Numbered from the stretch's first letter, positions 17,542 to 26,105 are shown. The stretch is DNA of 41,607 nt from Lawsonibacter sp. (GCA_022798855.1 JAAWNI010000002.1:1-41607), one strand, 5' to 3'. The notes: generated from the sequence alone by a model not told the origin. Translations and numbers: made by a program.

Positions 17542-17913
17542 ATGAAACATATGTGGAAACGAATCTTGATGGTAAGCGGCGCCCTGATGCTCGCGCTGTC
17601 CCTGGCGGCGCCCGCCTTTGCCGATGAGCCCGCACAGGCCGGCCCGGCAGCCGCTGTGGACGCTGTAGAGGACCAGGGCGAGGGAATGACCACCGGCATG
17701 AAGGCCATCGCCGTGGCGTTGGCCATCGGCCTCGCCGCCGGCGGCGGCGGCATCGGCATGGGGCTGGCCACCGCCAAGTCGGCGGAGGGCATCTCCCGGC
17801 AGCCCGAAGCGGAGGGAAAGATCAGGACCATGATGATGCTGGGCCTGGTCTTTATTGAGACGGCCATCATCTACGCGCTTCTGGTGGTCATCCTCATTAT
17901 CTTTGTACTGTAA
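17542..17913 (+). CDS. atpE: F-type ATP synthase subunit c with N-terminal signal-like extension
   Basis: This is the rotor-ring proteolipid of F0. The usual 75 or so residue hairpin is here (about 49-123): a Gly-rich first helix, the polar loop RQPEAEGK, and the ion-binding Glu in FIETAIIY. It is preceded by about 48 extra residues that look like a signal peptide (MKHMWKRIL, a hydrophobic stretch, APAFA) plus an acidic linker. Aligned to Na+-binding c-rings, the key Gln is Met here and the second Thr is Ala, while Tyr and the residue after Glu (Thr) are kept; Na+ use is therefore not supported and H+ is more likely. GAGGGGGATT precedes the ATG. Confidence 0.92.
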   Translation: MKHMWKRILMVSGALMLALSLAAPAFADEPAQAGPAAAVDAVEDQGEGMTTGMKAIAVALAIGLAAGGGGIGMGLATAKSAEGISRQPEAEGKIRTMMMLGLVFIETAIIYALLVVILIIFVL

Positions 17914-17927
17914 GGCAGGTGAGCACC

Positions 17928-18410
17928 GTGCCGTTGAATATTGACTGGCAGCAGATTTTGCTGCACTGGATGAATCTGGCGATCCTTACCGGCGGGCTGT
18001 ATTTCCTGCTCTGCAAGCCGGTGAAGCAGTTCATGGAGAAGCGGGAGGAGCACTACCGCCAGCTGGACCAGGAGGCCAGCGGGAAGCTGGCCGAGGCCAA
18101 TCGGGTGAAGGCGGAGTATCAGGAGAAGATGGAAGCGGCCAAGGAGGAGATCCATCAGGCCAGGGCCAAGGCCCAGCAGACGGCCCAGCAGTCCGCCCAG
18201 GAGCAGCTGGCCCAGGCCCAGGAGCAGGCCAAACAGATCGTGGCCCGGGCCAGGGCGGAAGCCGAGCACAGCAAGGAGCGGGCTTTGAGGGAGTCCCAGA
18301 GGGAGCTGCGCAGGCTGGCGGCGGAGGCCACCAAGCGCCTGGCCCTCCAGAAGGACCCGTTCGACCAGTTCCTGGACCTGGCGGAGAGGGGAGAGGACGA
18401 TGAGGAGTGA
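17928..18410 (+). CDS. atpF: F-type ATP synthase subunit b
   Basis: This is the peripheral stalk subunit. One membrane helix near the N-terminus (about residues 10-26) is followed by a long charged coiled coil of Ala, Glu, Lys and Gln to the end, about 160 residues, normal for b. No delta sequence is fused to it, unlike the b-delta fusions of mycobacteria. The GTG at 17928 is preferred because AGGTGA lies 5 bases before it; an in-frame GTG at 17919 would add three residues. Its end overlaps the next gene by 11 bases, suggesting translational coupling. Confidence 0.92.
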   Translation: MPLNIDWQQILLHWMNLAILTGGLYFLLCKPVKQFMEKREEHYRQLDQEASGKLAEANRVKAEYQEKMEAAKEEIHQARAKAQQTAQQSAQEQLAQAQEQAKQIVARARAEAEHSKERALRESQRELRRLAAEATKRLALQKDPFDQFLDLAERGEDDEE

Positions 18411-20157
18411 GAGAAGCCATCTGAACGCCCTGCTGTGCAGCGCCCAGGAGCCCAGCCAGGAGCAGCTGAAGCGCTTCACCCGGTTTCTGGAAAAGAAGTA
18501 TGGGCGGAAGGTCCCCCTGCGCTGGGAGCAGGACGGCAGCCTGCGCTCCGGCTTCCGCCTTCAGGTGGGCTCCGACATCTACGACTGGACCCTGGACGGC
18601 CGGGTAAGGCAGTTCCAGGACTACCTGCGCCAGCTCCAGCCGGGGGCCCAGGACCTGCTGCCCCTGATGCGCCAGGCGGTGGAGGAGTGGAACCTGGCCG
18701 CCACCCCCGAGGAGATCGGCGAGGTGCTGACGGTGGACAGCGAGGTGGCCACCGTCAGCGGATTGGACCACGCCCAGTATGGCGAGATATTGATTTTCTC
18801 CTCCGGCGTCAAAGGCATGGTCCAGGACCTGCGCCAGGGGGAGCTGAGTTGCATCCTCTTTGGGGACAGCGAGGAGATTGCCGCCGGCAGCATTGTGCGC
18901 CGCACTCTGCGCACCGCGGCCATGCCGGTGGGAGAGGGCTATCTGGGCCGGATCGTGGACGCCACCGGGATTCCGGTGGACGGCAAGGGCAAAATTCTGG
19001 CCGAGTCCCACCGCCCTATTGAAGCCCAGGCCCCCGGCATCCTGGACCGCCAGCCCGTCAACACCCCGATGGAGACGGGCCTGCTGGCCATCGACTCCAT
19101 GTTCCCCATCGGACGGGGCCAGCGGGAGCTGATTATCGGCGACCGACAGACGGGCAAGACCGCCATCGCCCTGGACACCATCCTGAACCAGAAGGGGAAG
19201 GACGTGGTATGCATCTATGTGGCCATCGGCCAGAAGACCAGCTCGGTGGCCCAGCTGGCGGAGAACCTGCGCCGGCGGGGCGCGATGGAGTATACGACAA
19301 TCATCAGCGCCCCGGCCAGCGCCTCCGCGACCCTGCAATACATCGCCCCTTACGCCGGCTGCGCCCTGGGGGAGTACTTCATGTACCAGGGCCGGGATGT
19401 GCTCATCGTCTATGACGATCTGTCCAAGCACGCCATCGCCTACCGGACCCTCAGCCTGCTGCTGGAGCGCTCCCCCGGGCGGGAAGCCTATCCCGGCGAC
19501 GTGTTTTACCTCCATTCCCGGCTGCTGGAGCGCTCCGCCCATCTGAGCGACCAGCTGGGCGGCGGCAGCATGACCGCCCTGCCCATTGTGGAAACGCAGG
19601 CGGGGGATGTGTCCGCCTATATCCCCACCAACATCATCTCCATCACCGACGGCCAGATTTTTCTGGAGGGCGACCTGTTCTTCTCCGGCCAGCGGCCCGC
19701 CGTCAATGTGGGCCTGTCCGTCTCCCGCGTGGGCGGCGACGCCCAGACCAAGGCGGTCAAGTCCGCCGCCGGGGCGATCCGCCTGGATTTGGCCCAGTAC
19801 CGGGAGATGGCGGTGTTCACCCAGTTCTCCAGCGACCTGGACGAGGCCACCCGCCGCCAGCTGGTCTATGGACAGGGGCTGATGCGCCTGCTGCGCCAGC
19901 CCCAGTACGCCCCGCTGTCCCAGCATCAGCAGGTGGCCCTTCTGGTGGCCGCCCTGAACCATGTGATGCAGGATGTGCCCATAGAGCAGATGGATCAGTT
20001 CCGGACTGAGCTGCTGGACTATCTGGAGGAGCAGGCCCCCGACCTGTGCCGGCGGATTGACCGCACCGGCCGGCTTCCCGAGGAGGACCGGGAGGAGCTC
20101 CTGGACCTGTCCAGAAAGTTCCTGTCCCAGTTCCAGTCCGGCGAAAAGCAGGGGTGA
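18400..20157 (+). CDS. atpA: F-type ATP synthase delta(C-terminal domain)-alpha fusion
   Basis: This 585-residue protein is about 80 residues longer than a normal alpha subunit. Residues about 14-80 match the C-terminal domain of subunit delta: EQLKRFTRFLEKKYGRKVPL, then GSLRSGFRLQVGSDIYDWTL and GRVRQFQDYLRQL. From about residue 80 on it is a complete alpha: the N-terminal helix (LLPLMRQAVEEW), beta-barrel with VSGLDHAQYGEI, P-loop GDRQTGKT (247-254) and PTNIISITDGQIFL. No separate atpH exists between atpF and this gene, and the delta N-terminal helical bundle of about 100 residues is missing from the operon. No stop or frameshift separates the two parts, and GGAGAGGACG precedes the ATG. How such an enzyme attaches its peripheral stalk is an open question. 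Confidence 0.92.
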   Translation: MRSERSHLNALLCSAQEPSQEQLKRFTRFLEKKYGRKVPLRWEQDGSLRSGFRLQVGSDIYDWTLDGRVRQFQDYLRQLQPGAQDLLPLMRQAVEEWNLAATPEEIGEVLTVDSEVATVSGLDHAQYGEILIFSSGVKGMVQDLRQGELSCILFGDSEEIAAGSIVRRTLRTAAMPVGEGYLGRIVDATGIPVDGKGKILAESHRPIEAQAPGILDRQPVNTPMETGLLAIDSMFPIGRGQRELIIGDRQTGKTAIALDTILNQKGKDVVCIYVAIGQKTSSVAQLAENLRRRGAMEYTTIISAPASASATLQYIAPYAGCALGEYFMYQGRDVLIVYDDLSKHAIAYRTLSLLLERSPGREAYPGDVFYLHSRLLERSAHLSDQLGGGSMTALPIVETQAGDVSAYIPTNIISITDGQIFLEGDLFFSGQRPAVNVGLSVSRVGGDAQTKAVKSAAGAIRLDLAQYREMAVFTQFSSDLDEATRRQLVYGQGLMRLLRQPQYAPLSQHQQVALLVAALNHVMQDVPIEQMDQFRTELLDYLEEQAPDLCRRIDRTGRLPEEDREELLDLSRKFLSQFQSGEKQG

Positions 20158-20162
20158 GGGAG

Positions 20163-21059
20163 ATGGCAGGCACAAAGGAGATTAAAACCCACATCGAGAG
20201 CGTTCAGGAGACGCAAAAAATCACCAACGCCATGTACCTCATCGCGGCCACCAAGCTGCGCAAGGCCAGGGCGGAGCTGGACAATACCCGCCCCTATTTC
20301 GAGGCCCTGCGGGGGGAGATCAAGAGCATTTTCCGCACTGTGAAGGATGTGGACAGCCGCTATTTTTACCCCGCCGACCCCCCTACCTCAGAGGGGGGGA
20401 CCTACGGCTGCCTGGTCATCACCGCCGACAAGGGGTTGGCCGGCTCATACAACCAGAACGCCATTCGAGAGGCCGAGCGCCTGCTGGAGCAGCACCCCCA
20501 CACCAAGCTGTATGTGGTGGGGGAGTATGGCCGGCGCTTTTTCGACCACCGGAACATCCCCATTGAGCACAGCTTTCTATATACCGCCCAGAACCCCACC
20601 ATGGCCCGGGCCCGGGAGATCAGCGCCCTGCTGCTGGAGCAGTTTGACCGGGGGGACCTGCAAAAAATCTTTGTGGTGTACACCGATATGGAAAGCGGGG
20701 TGTCCTTCCAGGCCCGCTCCACCAGGCTGCTGCCTTTCCACCGGAATTACTTCGCCGCGCCCCGGACGGGGGAGCTGGTGGAGTGGGTGGAAATGGTCCC
20801 CAGCCCCACGGCGGTGCTGGAAAACATGATCCAGAGCTATGTGTCCGGCTTTATCTACAGCGCGCTGATTGACAGCTTCTGCTGTGAGCAGAACGCCCGC
20901 ATGATGGCCATGGACAGCGCCAACCAGAACGCAGAGCAGCTGTTGGACGGCCTGTCCCTGCAATTCAACCGGGTCCGCCAGTCGGCAATCACCCAGGAAA
21001 TCACCGAGGTTTCCGCCGGGGCCAAAGCCCAGCGCCAGAAGCGCGGGAAGGAGATGTGA
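20163..21059 (+). CDS. atpG: F-type ATP synthase subunit gamma
   Basis: This is the central rotor shaft of F1. The N-terminal helix has KEIKTHIESVQETQKITNAM and the C-terminal helix ends NRVRQSAITQEITEVSAGA, both typical of gamma. TADKGLAGSYN is the central-domain signature. The 298-residue length is normal. The ATG at 20163 is preferred over a GTG at 20154 that would overlap the previous stop; GGGGTGAGG lies before the ATG. Confidence 0.95.
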   Translation: MAGTKEIKTHIESVQETQKITNAMYLIAATKLRKARAELDNTRPYFEALRGEIKSIFRTVKDVDSRYFYPADPPTSEGGTYGCLVITADKGLAGSYNQNAIREAERLLEQHPHTKLYVVGEYGRRFFDHRNIPIEHSFLYTAQNPTMARAREISALLLEQFDRGDLQKIFVVYTDMESGVSFQARSTRLLPFHRNYFAAPRTGELVEWVEMVPSPTAVLENMIQSYVSGFIYSALIDSFCCEQNARMMAMDSANQNAEQLLDGLSLQFNRVRQSAITQEITEVSAGAKAQRQKRGKEM

Positions 21060-21065
21060 ACCAAT

Positions 21066-22469
21066 ATGGAACGAGGCATCATTGCGCGTATCTCCGGCCC
21101 TGTGGTGGACGTGGAGATCGTGAAGGGAGAGCTGCCCAGGCTGAGGGAGGAGCTCCAGGTGGAAAAGGACGGCGTCTACCGGGTGATGGAGGTGGCGCAG
21201 CACCTGAATCAGGACACGGTGCGGTGCATCATGCTCTCACCCAGCGAGGGGCTGGCCAGAGGATTGGCTGTGGATATTCCCGGCCACACCATCCAGGTCC
21301 CCGTGGGGGAGGCCACCCTGGGCCGGATGTTCAACGTGCTGGGCCAGCCCATCGACGGCGGCGGCCCGATTGGAGGGGACGCCCCCCTCCAGAGCATCTA
21401 CCGCAAGCCCCCCACCTTTGAGGAGCAGAGCCCGGCGGTGGAGATTTTGGAGACGGGGATCAAGGTCATCGACCTGTTGGAGCCCTACCCCAAGGGGGGC
21501 AAGATCGGCCTGTTCGGCGGCGCCGGCGTGGGCAAGACCGTCCTGATTCAGGAGCTGATCCACAATGTGGCCACCGAACACGGCGGCTACTCCATCTTCA
21601 CCGGCGTGGGCGAGCGCAGCCGTGAGGGCAACGACCTGTGGCGGGAGATGCGGGAGAGCGGCGTGCTGGATAAAACCGCCCTGGTCTTTGGACAGATGAA
21701 CGAGTCCCCCGGCGTGCGTATGCGGGTGGCCCTGTCCGGGCTGACCATGGCGGAGCATTTCCGGGACCGGGCCCACAAGGACGTCCTGCTGTTTATTGAC
21801 AATATTTTCCGCTTTGTCCAGGCCGGCAGCGAGGTATCCACCCTGCTGGGCCGGATGCCTTCCGCCGTGGGCTACCAGCCCACGCTGGCCAATGAGATGG
21901 GCCAGCTCCAGGAGCGGATCACCTCCACCAAAAACGGCTCGGTCACGTCAGTCCAGGCGGTGTATGTCCCCGCGGACGACCTGACCGACCCGGCCACCGC
22001 CACCACCTTCGCCCATCTGGACGCCACCACCGTGCTCAGCCGCAAGATTTCTGAGCAGGGCATCTATCCGGCGGTGGACCCCCTGGCTTCCTCCTCCCGG
22101 ATTCTGGAAGCCGACGTGGTGGGGAAGGAGCACTACCGCATCGCCCGGAAGGCCCAGGAAATTTTGCAGAAATACCGGGAGCTGCAGGATATCATCGCCA
22201 TTTTGGGTATGGACGAGCTGAGCGAGGAGGACCGGAAGACCGTGTTCCGGGCCAGGCGGCTCCAGCGCTTCCTGGCCCAGCCCACCCACGTGGCGGAGAA
22301 ATTCACCGGCATCCCCGGGGTCTACGTCCCGCTGCGGGACACGCTGGAGAGCTTCGGCGCCCTTGTGGACGGTGAGCTGGACCAGTATCCGGAGGGGGCC
22401 TTCTACAACGTGGGCACCTGGCGGGACGTGGTGGAAAAGGCCAGGAAGATGGAAGCGGGGGAGATCTGA
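21066..22469 (+). CDS. atpD: F-type ATP synthase subunit beta
   Basis: This is the catalytic subunit of F1, making ATP from ADP and phosphate. P-loop GGAGVGKTVLIQEL (about residues 152-165), the catalytic glutamate segment GVGERSREGNDL, and LLFIDNIFRFVQAGSEVS are all intact. The 467-residue length is typical. The stop codon overlaps the start of atpC by one base (TGATGG), so the two are translationally coupled. Confidence 0.97.
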   Translation: MERGIIARISGPVVDVEIVKGELPRLREELQVEKDGVYRVMEVAQHLNQDTVRCIMLSPSEGLARGLAVDIPGHTIQVPVGEATLGRMFNVLGQPIDGGGPIGGDAPLQSIYRKPPTFEEQSPAVEILETGIKVIDLLEPYPKGGKIGLFGGAGVGKTVLIQELIHNVATEHGGYSIFTGVGERSREGNDLWREMRESGVLDKTALVFGQMNESPGVRMRVALSGLTMAEHFRDRAHKDVLLFIDNIFRFVQAGSEVSTLLGRMPSAVGYQPTLANEMGQLQERITSTKNGSVTSVQAVYVPADDLTDPATATTFAHLDATTVLSRKISEQGIYPAVDPLASSSRILEADVVGKEHYRIARKAQEILQKYRELQDIIAILGMDELSEEDRKTVFRARRLQRFLAQPTHVAEKFTGIPGVYVPLRDTLESFGALVDGELDQYPEGAFYNVGTWRDVVEKARKMEAGEI

Positions 22470-22885
22470 TGGAGGTCTTTCAGGTACATATTCTGGCCGC
22501 GGACCGGACCTTTTATGAGGGGCCCTGCCTCAGCCTGACCATCCCCACCAACGACGGAGAGCTGGGGATCCTGGCCCACCACAGCAGCATGATTGCCGCC
22601 GTCCTGCCCGGCACGCTGCGCTATCAGGCTCCGGGCCAGCCCGTCCAGACGGCGGCGGTTTCCCCAGGGATGGTGAAGATCGCCCATAACGACGTGCTGG
22701 TGCTGGTGGATTCCGCCGAGCGCCCGGAGGAGATTGACGCCGCCCGGGCCCAGCGGGAGGCGGACGAAGCCCGGGAGATTTTGCTGCAAAAAAAGAGCCG
22801 TCAGGAGTACCAGATCGCCCAGGCCGCTCTGGCGCGGGCGCTGAACCGCCTGCAAGTGAAATCCGCCTACGGAAACCGGTTTTAA
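22469..22885 (+). CDS. atpC: F-type ATP synthase subunit epsilon
   Basis: It links rotor and c-ring and can inhibit ATP hydrolysis. The N-terminal beta-sandwich has FYEGPCLSLTIPTNDGELGI and LAHHSSMIAAVLPG, followed by a C-terminal two-helix domain (about 88-138). The 138-residue length is normal. It is the last gene of the operon; an intrinsic terminator follows about 30 bases later. Confidence 0.95.
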   Translation: MEVFQVHILAADRTFYEGPCLSLTIPTNDGELGILAHHSSMIAAVLPGTLRYQAPGQPVQTAAVSPGMVKIAHNDVLVLVDSAERPEEIDAARAQREADEAREILLQKKSRQEYQIAQAALARALNRLQVKSAYGNRF

Positions 22886-22915
22886 ACGCTTTTTTGGCAT
22901 CATAAATAAGCTGTA

Positions 22916-22950
22916 AAAAGGGTGTATTGATTGGCTCAATACACCCTTTT
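22916..22950 (+). terminator. Strong intrinsic terminator of the atp operon
   Basis: AAAAGGGTGTATTGA (22916-22930), loop TTGGC, TCAATACACCCTTTT (22936-22950). The stem is a perfect 15 bp and ends in TTTT. Confidence 0.93.
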
Positions 22951-22970
22951 CCGTTGGCCCGCGGAGATAC

Positions 22971-23100
22971 TATAGCAATTATCAGAATTGCTGGCAAATG
23001 TAGGGCGGGACGACCTCGGCCCGCCGTCCTGCCGCAAACGGCGCGCCGGATCGTTGCGCCCTATGGAGTGCCTTTGTCAGCAATTTTGGATCCTGCTATA
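22971..23100. repeat. 130-bp palindromic MITE-like element
   Basis: The ends are inverted repeats of about 28 bases: TATAGCA, AATTGCTGGCAAA on the left against TTTGTCAGCAATTTT and TGCTATA on the right, with small differences. Inside lies an R1-like core running from TGTAGGGCGGG to TTGCGCCCTA. TA at both edges could be a target duplication. No protein is encoded. It lies between the atp terminator and the XRE gene; the shared 12-mer TAAACAGGCTCT at its right edge also occurs in repeat R2 copy A (85-96). Confidence 0.7.
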
Positions 23101-23109
23101 AACAGGCTC

Positions 23110-23574
23110 TTAGGATTGGCCCTGTCCCTTTCGGCTCTTCCAGACGGCGGCCAGGATATCCTTCAAAACCAGGAAGGCGTCCAGCTCGCTGTAGCCTCGC
23201 TCACGCTTCAGCTCCTGAATCAGTCCGTCCAGCTTGAGGGCATAATAGTCCACGTTCACCTCCTGGCGGTAGGATAGCAGGATGGGGTATTTTTTGCCCC
23301 AGGCCTTGGTCCAGTCGATTTTTTCCTCCAGGGCGGCGCTGGTCCGCTCAATGGCCTGCTGGACCTCCTCCACGTCCATGTCAAAGTCGATGAGCTCGTC
23401 CAGGGACAGGTGGTACAGCAGGGCCAGCCGCTTGGATTGGCGAATGTCGGGGAGCGTCTCGCACGTCTCCCACTTTGAGATGGTCTGACGGCTTACCCCC
23501 AGCTTTTCCGCCACCTCCTCCTGGGAAAGGCCGCGCTTCTTCCTCGCCTGAAATAAACTGTTTCCTAAATCCAT
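23110..23574 (-). CDS. XRE-family transcriptional regulator
   Basis: This 154-residue protein has an N-terminal helix-turn-helix (about residues 5-60) with LSQEEVAEKLGVSRQTISKWE, typical of the Cro/C1 family. The rest is a charged helical region with no known domain, about 90 residues, that may bind a partner or dimerise. It is divergent from the Ter cluster with 264 bases between starts, so it is a candidate regulator of that cluster; this is inference from position only. The start is set by AGAGGTG before the ATG and by homology; the frame stays open upstream. The TAA stop abuts the 130-bp element. Confidence 0.88.
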   Translation of the reverse strand: MDLGNSLFQARKKRGLSQEEVAEKLGVSRQTISKWETCETLPDIRQSKRLALLYHLSLDELIDFDMDVEEVQQAIERTSAALEEKIDWTKAWGKKYPILLSYRQEVNVDYYALKLDGLIQELKRERGYSELDAFLVLKDILAAVWKSRKGQGQS

Positions 23575-23765
23575 AAATGGCACCTCTTTCTCTTTGGGAT
23601 ATCCACAGTATAGAAGATTTCGGGGGAAACCGCCACCAATTTTCCCTTGCGGTTTGGAGCGGATTCTTAACATAGGGGGGAGAAGCCGCCCCAAAATGTT
23701 ATCATTTGCCCCTTCCGGAACACAAAGGAGAAATTATAGGGGAAAGAGCGTGGCCTAAAAGGGTA

Positions 23766-23794
23766 TTGACAGGTAAGGAATAACATTCTATAAT
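23766..23794 (+). promoter_or_regulatory. Consensus sigma-A promoter of the Ter cluster
   Basis: TTGACA (23766-23771), exactly 17 bases, TATAAT (23789-23794): a perfect match to consensus. Just downstream are two GACAA copies (in ACGACAAACAGCGACAAT), a possible operator. Such a strong promoter on a stress operon suggests that it is held off by a repressor or is highly expressed. Confidence 0.85.
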
Positions 23795-23838
23795 TGAAAC
23801 GACAAACAGCGACAATTTAAAGAGGGACGCTCAAGATT

Positions 23839-26103
23839 ATGTTTCAACAGGTTGCTTTGGAAAAACTGGAGGATTATTTCAGGCCCCTTTCCGAACGGCG
23901 TGAGAGGTGCGTCTATTTTTACCGTTTTACTGGGCTCTCGCCGGAGGCGGCCGGTTTTATCCGGCGGTACTATGAGGCGGCGCTGCGGGGCGGCGTCGTC
24001 ATTGACGGGCGGCTCCCCAACCCGGACGCCGGACAGTTGGCGTATTTTTCCGAGATCATGGGGATGGATTTCCAAATGGACCGGGCCTTTTTATCCGCGA
24101 AACTGGGGAAATGGCTGCCCCGGATGTCCGCCGGACAGCGGGAAGCGGTGGTTTCCGCCATTTTTTATACCTTTGAGGACATGCTGCGCCGGGGCAAGAA
24201 TGAAAATATTTTGAAAAACGCGTATATAAAATATATGTGTTGGCTTTACTATAAATTTGAACGGATTGTCAATCAATTGGGCGGAGAAGTTCTCCCAAAA
24301 ATTCTCTATGACGGAGAGGTTAGCTATTACGAACTGCAACTTTTGACCGTCCTGTCAAAGGCTGGCGCCGACATCGTGGTATTGGAGCGGGGCAGCGGGT
24401 ATCATCAGTTGGACCCCGCTTCTGAATATTCCCGGCTCTACCAGGGGGAGGGTCTGGCCGGCTTTCCGCCCCAGTTCAGCTTAAAGGGGCTCCAGGCCGA
24501 GCTCACCCGGGAGGCGAACCGGCAGCGGCTGTACGGCCCCCTCCCCAAGGTGGAGGCCTGCACAAACGCTTGGATGAAGAAGCCGGAGCTGAGCGAGGCG
24601 CTGACCCCGGTGGGAGCCCGTGGCAGCGGGGAGGGGTTTTTCTACAACTGCTTCCTGGCGCAGTACGGCGTGTCGGACAAGCTCACCTTTTCCGGCGACC
24701 TTTTTGCTTTTTATAAGCGGCTGACGGGGGAGAAGCGGCGGGTCTGCGTGGTCAGCGGCGGGATTCCCATCCCCGCGCCGGAGGAGATCGCCGCCATTCA
24801 GCGGAAAAACTACGCCAATGTGGAGCAGCTGGCCGGCGGCCTGGCCCAAAATATCCGCTTTCCCGCTGATGCGGAGCTCCAGCGCCTTATGGTCAAGGCC
24901 TTTGTGGACCTTGTGCTGGACGGCGGGGGGCAGCCGGGGAACACCCTGCCCAAGATGACCAACCAGGCGGTCTACCTCCTGTGCTGGCTAAGGCGCTACC
25001 AGAAGGAGCTGTTTGCCGGCTGGAAGCTGCCGGAGGTTTCGGTGTTTATCCTCTTTGGACGGTGCGCCACAGACCCTGAAGCGCGGTTCCTGCGCCTGCT
25101 GGCGCGGCTGCCGGTGGATGTGCTGCTGATTCAGCCCAGCCTGAACGAGGGGGGCTGCCTGCGGGACGAGAACCTGCTGGAGCTGCGCCGTGAGAACTCC
25201 CTCGCGGTGAAGGAATTTCCCTCGGAGAACACGCAGGCGCGGGTGAGCACGGCGGCCTATCAGGCGGAGCGGGACCTGGACGACCTGATGTATCAGGACT
25301 CGGGGCTCTACCGGAATCAGCAGTACGCCAAGGCGGAGACGGTGATCCTCCGGACCATGTACGAGGAGATCGGGCTGCTCTGGGACCAGGAGCTGAAATA
25401 CCGGCCCACATTCCAGACGGCCAACGGCGTTGTGACCATCCCCGTGCTGCTGGAGAAGGTCTGCGGCGTGAAGGACGGGCAGACCGCCCAGTACTGGCAG
25501 GAAATCAAAAAGCTGATCACCCCGGACACCCTGGTGGTTTCCGGCCTGCCGTGGCTCAAACCCCTGGAGGGGAATCCCATCAAGCCCTACGCCACCCAGT
25601 TTTTGCACAACGGGAAGCTGCTGAAAAGCAAGATCAAGGGCCATAAGGCCTACCCCTACGGCATTTTGCGGGGGGAGATGCAGGACTATCTGCTGGACAA
25701 GCTCCAGCTGCTGCTGGACCGGCGGCTCATCGCGGGCACCTATCAGAACGGCACGGAGTATACCGCTGTGGCCGTGGCCCTGAATTTGAAAAAGGAACTC
25801 CTCCGGCTGATCCAGAAGTTTGACTTTACCAGGAAAAACCCCAAGCTGATTGTAATCAACACGGCGGAGGAGGTCCTGTCCCTGGAGGACAGCATCCAGT
25901 TCGCCTTCCTGAATCTGGTGGGGTTTGACATCCTCTTCTTTGTCCCCACGGGGTATCAGTGCATTGAGCGGTATTTTACCCAGCCTTTCGCCAACGAGCA
26001 GCAGATCGGCGAGTATCTTTACGACCTCGCCCCGCCTGATTTCAACACGGTCCAGACGCGGGGGCGCAATCCAATCAGAAAACTATTCGGAAGGAGCAAT
26101 TGA
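23839..26103 (+). CDS. yceG: YceG-family component of the Ter biosynthetic module
   Basis: This 754-residue protein belongs to the YceG family of Bacillus (yceC-H operon), a putative component of the Ter-linked biosynthetic module; its biochemical activity is unknown. A similar 35-residue pattern occurs three times, about residues 153-185, 398-435 and 667-706. Each has a beta-strand (PKILYDG, VSVFILFGR, PKLIVIN), a helix, and a closing strand with an acidic residue (GADIVVLE, PVDVLLIQ, GFDILFFV). This suggests an internal triplication of a Rossmann-like unit. No membrane segment or signal peptide is seen. It is the first gene after a perfect promoter. The ribosome binding site (AAAGAGGG) is about 12 bases away, a long spacing. 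The next gene starts right at its stop. Confidence 0.85.
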   Translation: MFQQVALEKLEDYFRPLSERRERCVYFYRFTGLSPEAAGFIRRYYEAALRGGVVIDGRLPNPDAGQLAYFSEIMGMDFQMDRAFLSAKLGKWLPRMSAGQREAVVSAIFYTFEDMLRRGKNENILKNAYIKYMCWLYYKFERIVNQLGGEVLPKILYDGEVSYYELQLLTVLSKAGADIVVLERGSGYHQLDPASEYSRLYQGEGLAGFPPQFSLKGLQAELTREANRQRLYGPLPKVEACTNAWMKKPELSEALTPVGARGSGEGFFYNCFLAQYGVSDKLTFSGDLFAFYKRLTGEKRRVCVVSGGIPIPAPEEIAAIQRKNYANVEQLAGGLAQNIRFPADAELQRLMVKAFVDLVLDGGGQPGNTLPKMTNQAVYLLCWLRRYQKELFAGWKLPEVSVFILFGRCATDPEARFLRLLARLPVDVLLIQPSLNEGGCLRDENLLELRRENSLAVKEFPSENTQARVSTAAYQAERDLDDLMYQDSGLYRNQQYAKAETVILRTMYEEIGLLWDQELKYRPTFQTANGVVTIPVLLEKVCGVKDGQTAQYWQEIKKLITPDTLVVSGLPWLKPLEGNPIKPYATQFLHNGKLLKSKIKGHKAYPYGILRGEMQDYLLDKLQLLLDRRLIAGTYQNGTEYTAVAVALNLKKELLRLIQKFDFTRKNPKLIVINTAEEVLSLEDSIQFAFLNLVGFDILFFVPTGYQCIERYFTQPFANEQQIGEYLYDLAPPDFNTVQTRGRNPIRKLFGRSN

Positions 26104-26105
26104 CT

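Noticed and set aside
17542..17913. Sodium-driven ATP synthase
   Set aside because: The Gln of helix 1 and the second Thr near the key Glu are replaced by Met and Ala; only Tyr and one Thr remain, so the Na+ signature is incomplete.
18031..20175. A 700-codon minus-strand frame inside the atp operon
   Set aside because: Shadow of the alpha subunit gene; low-complexity product without motifs.
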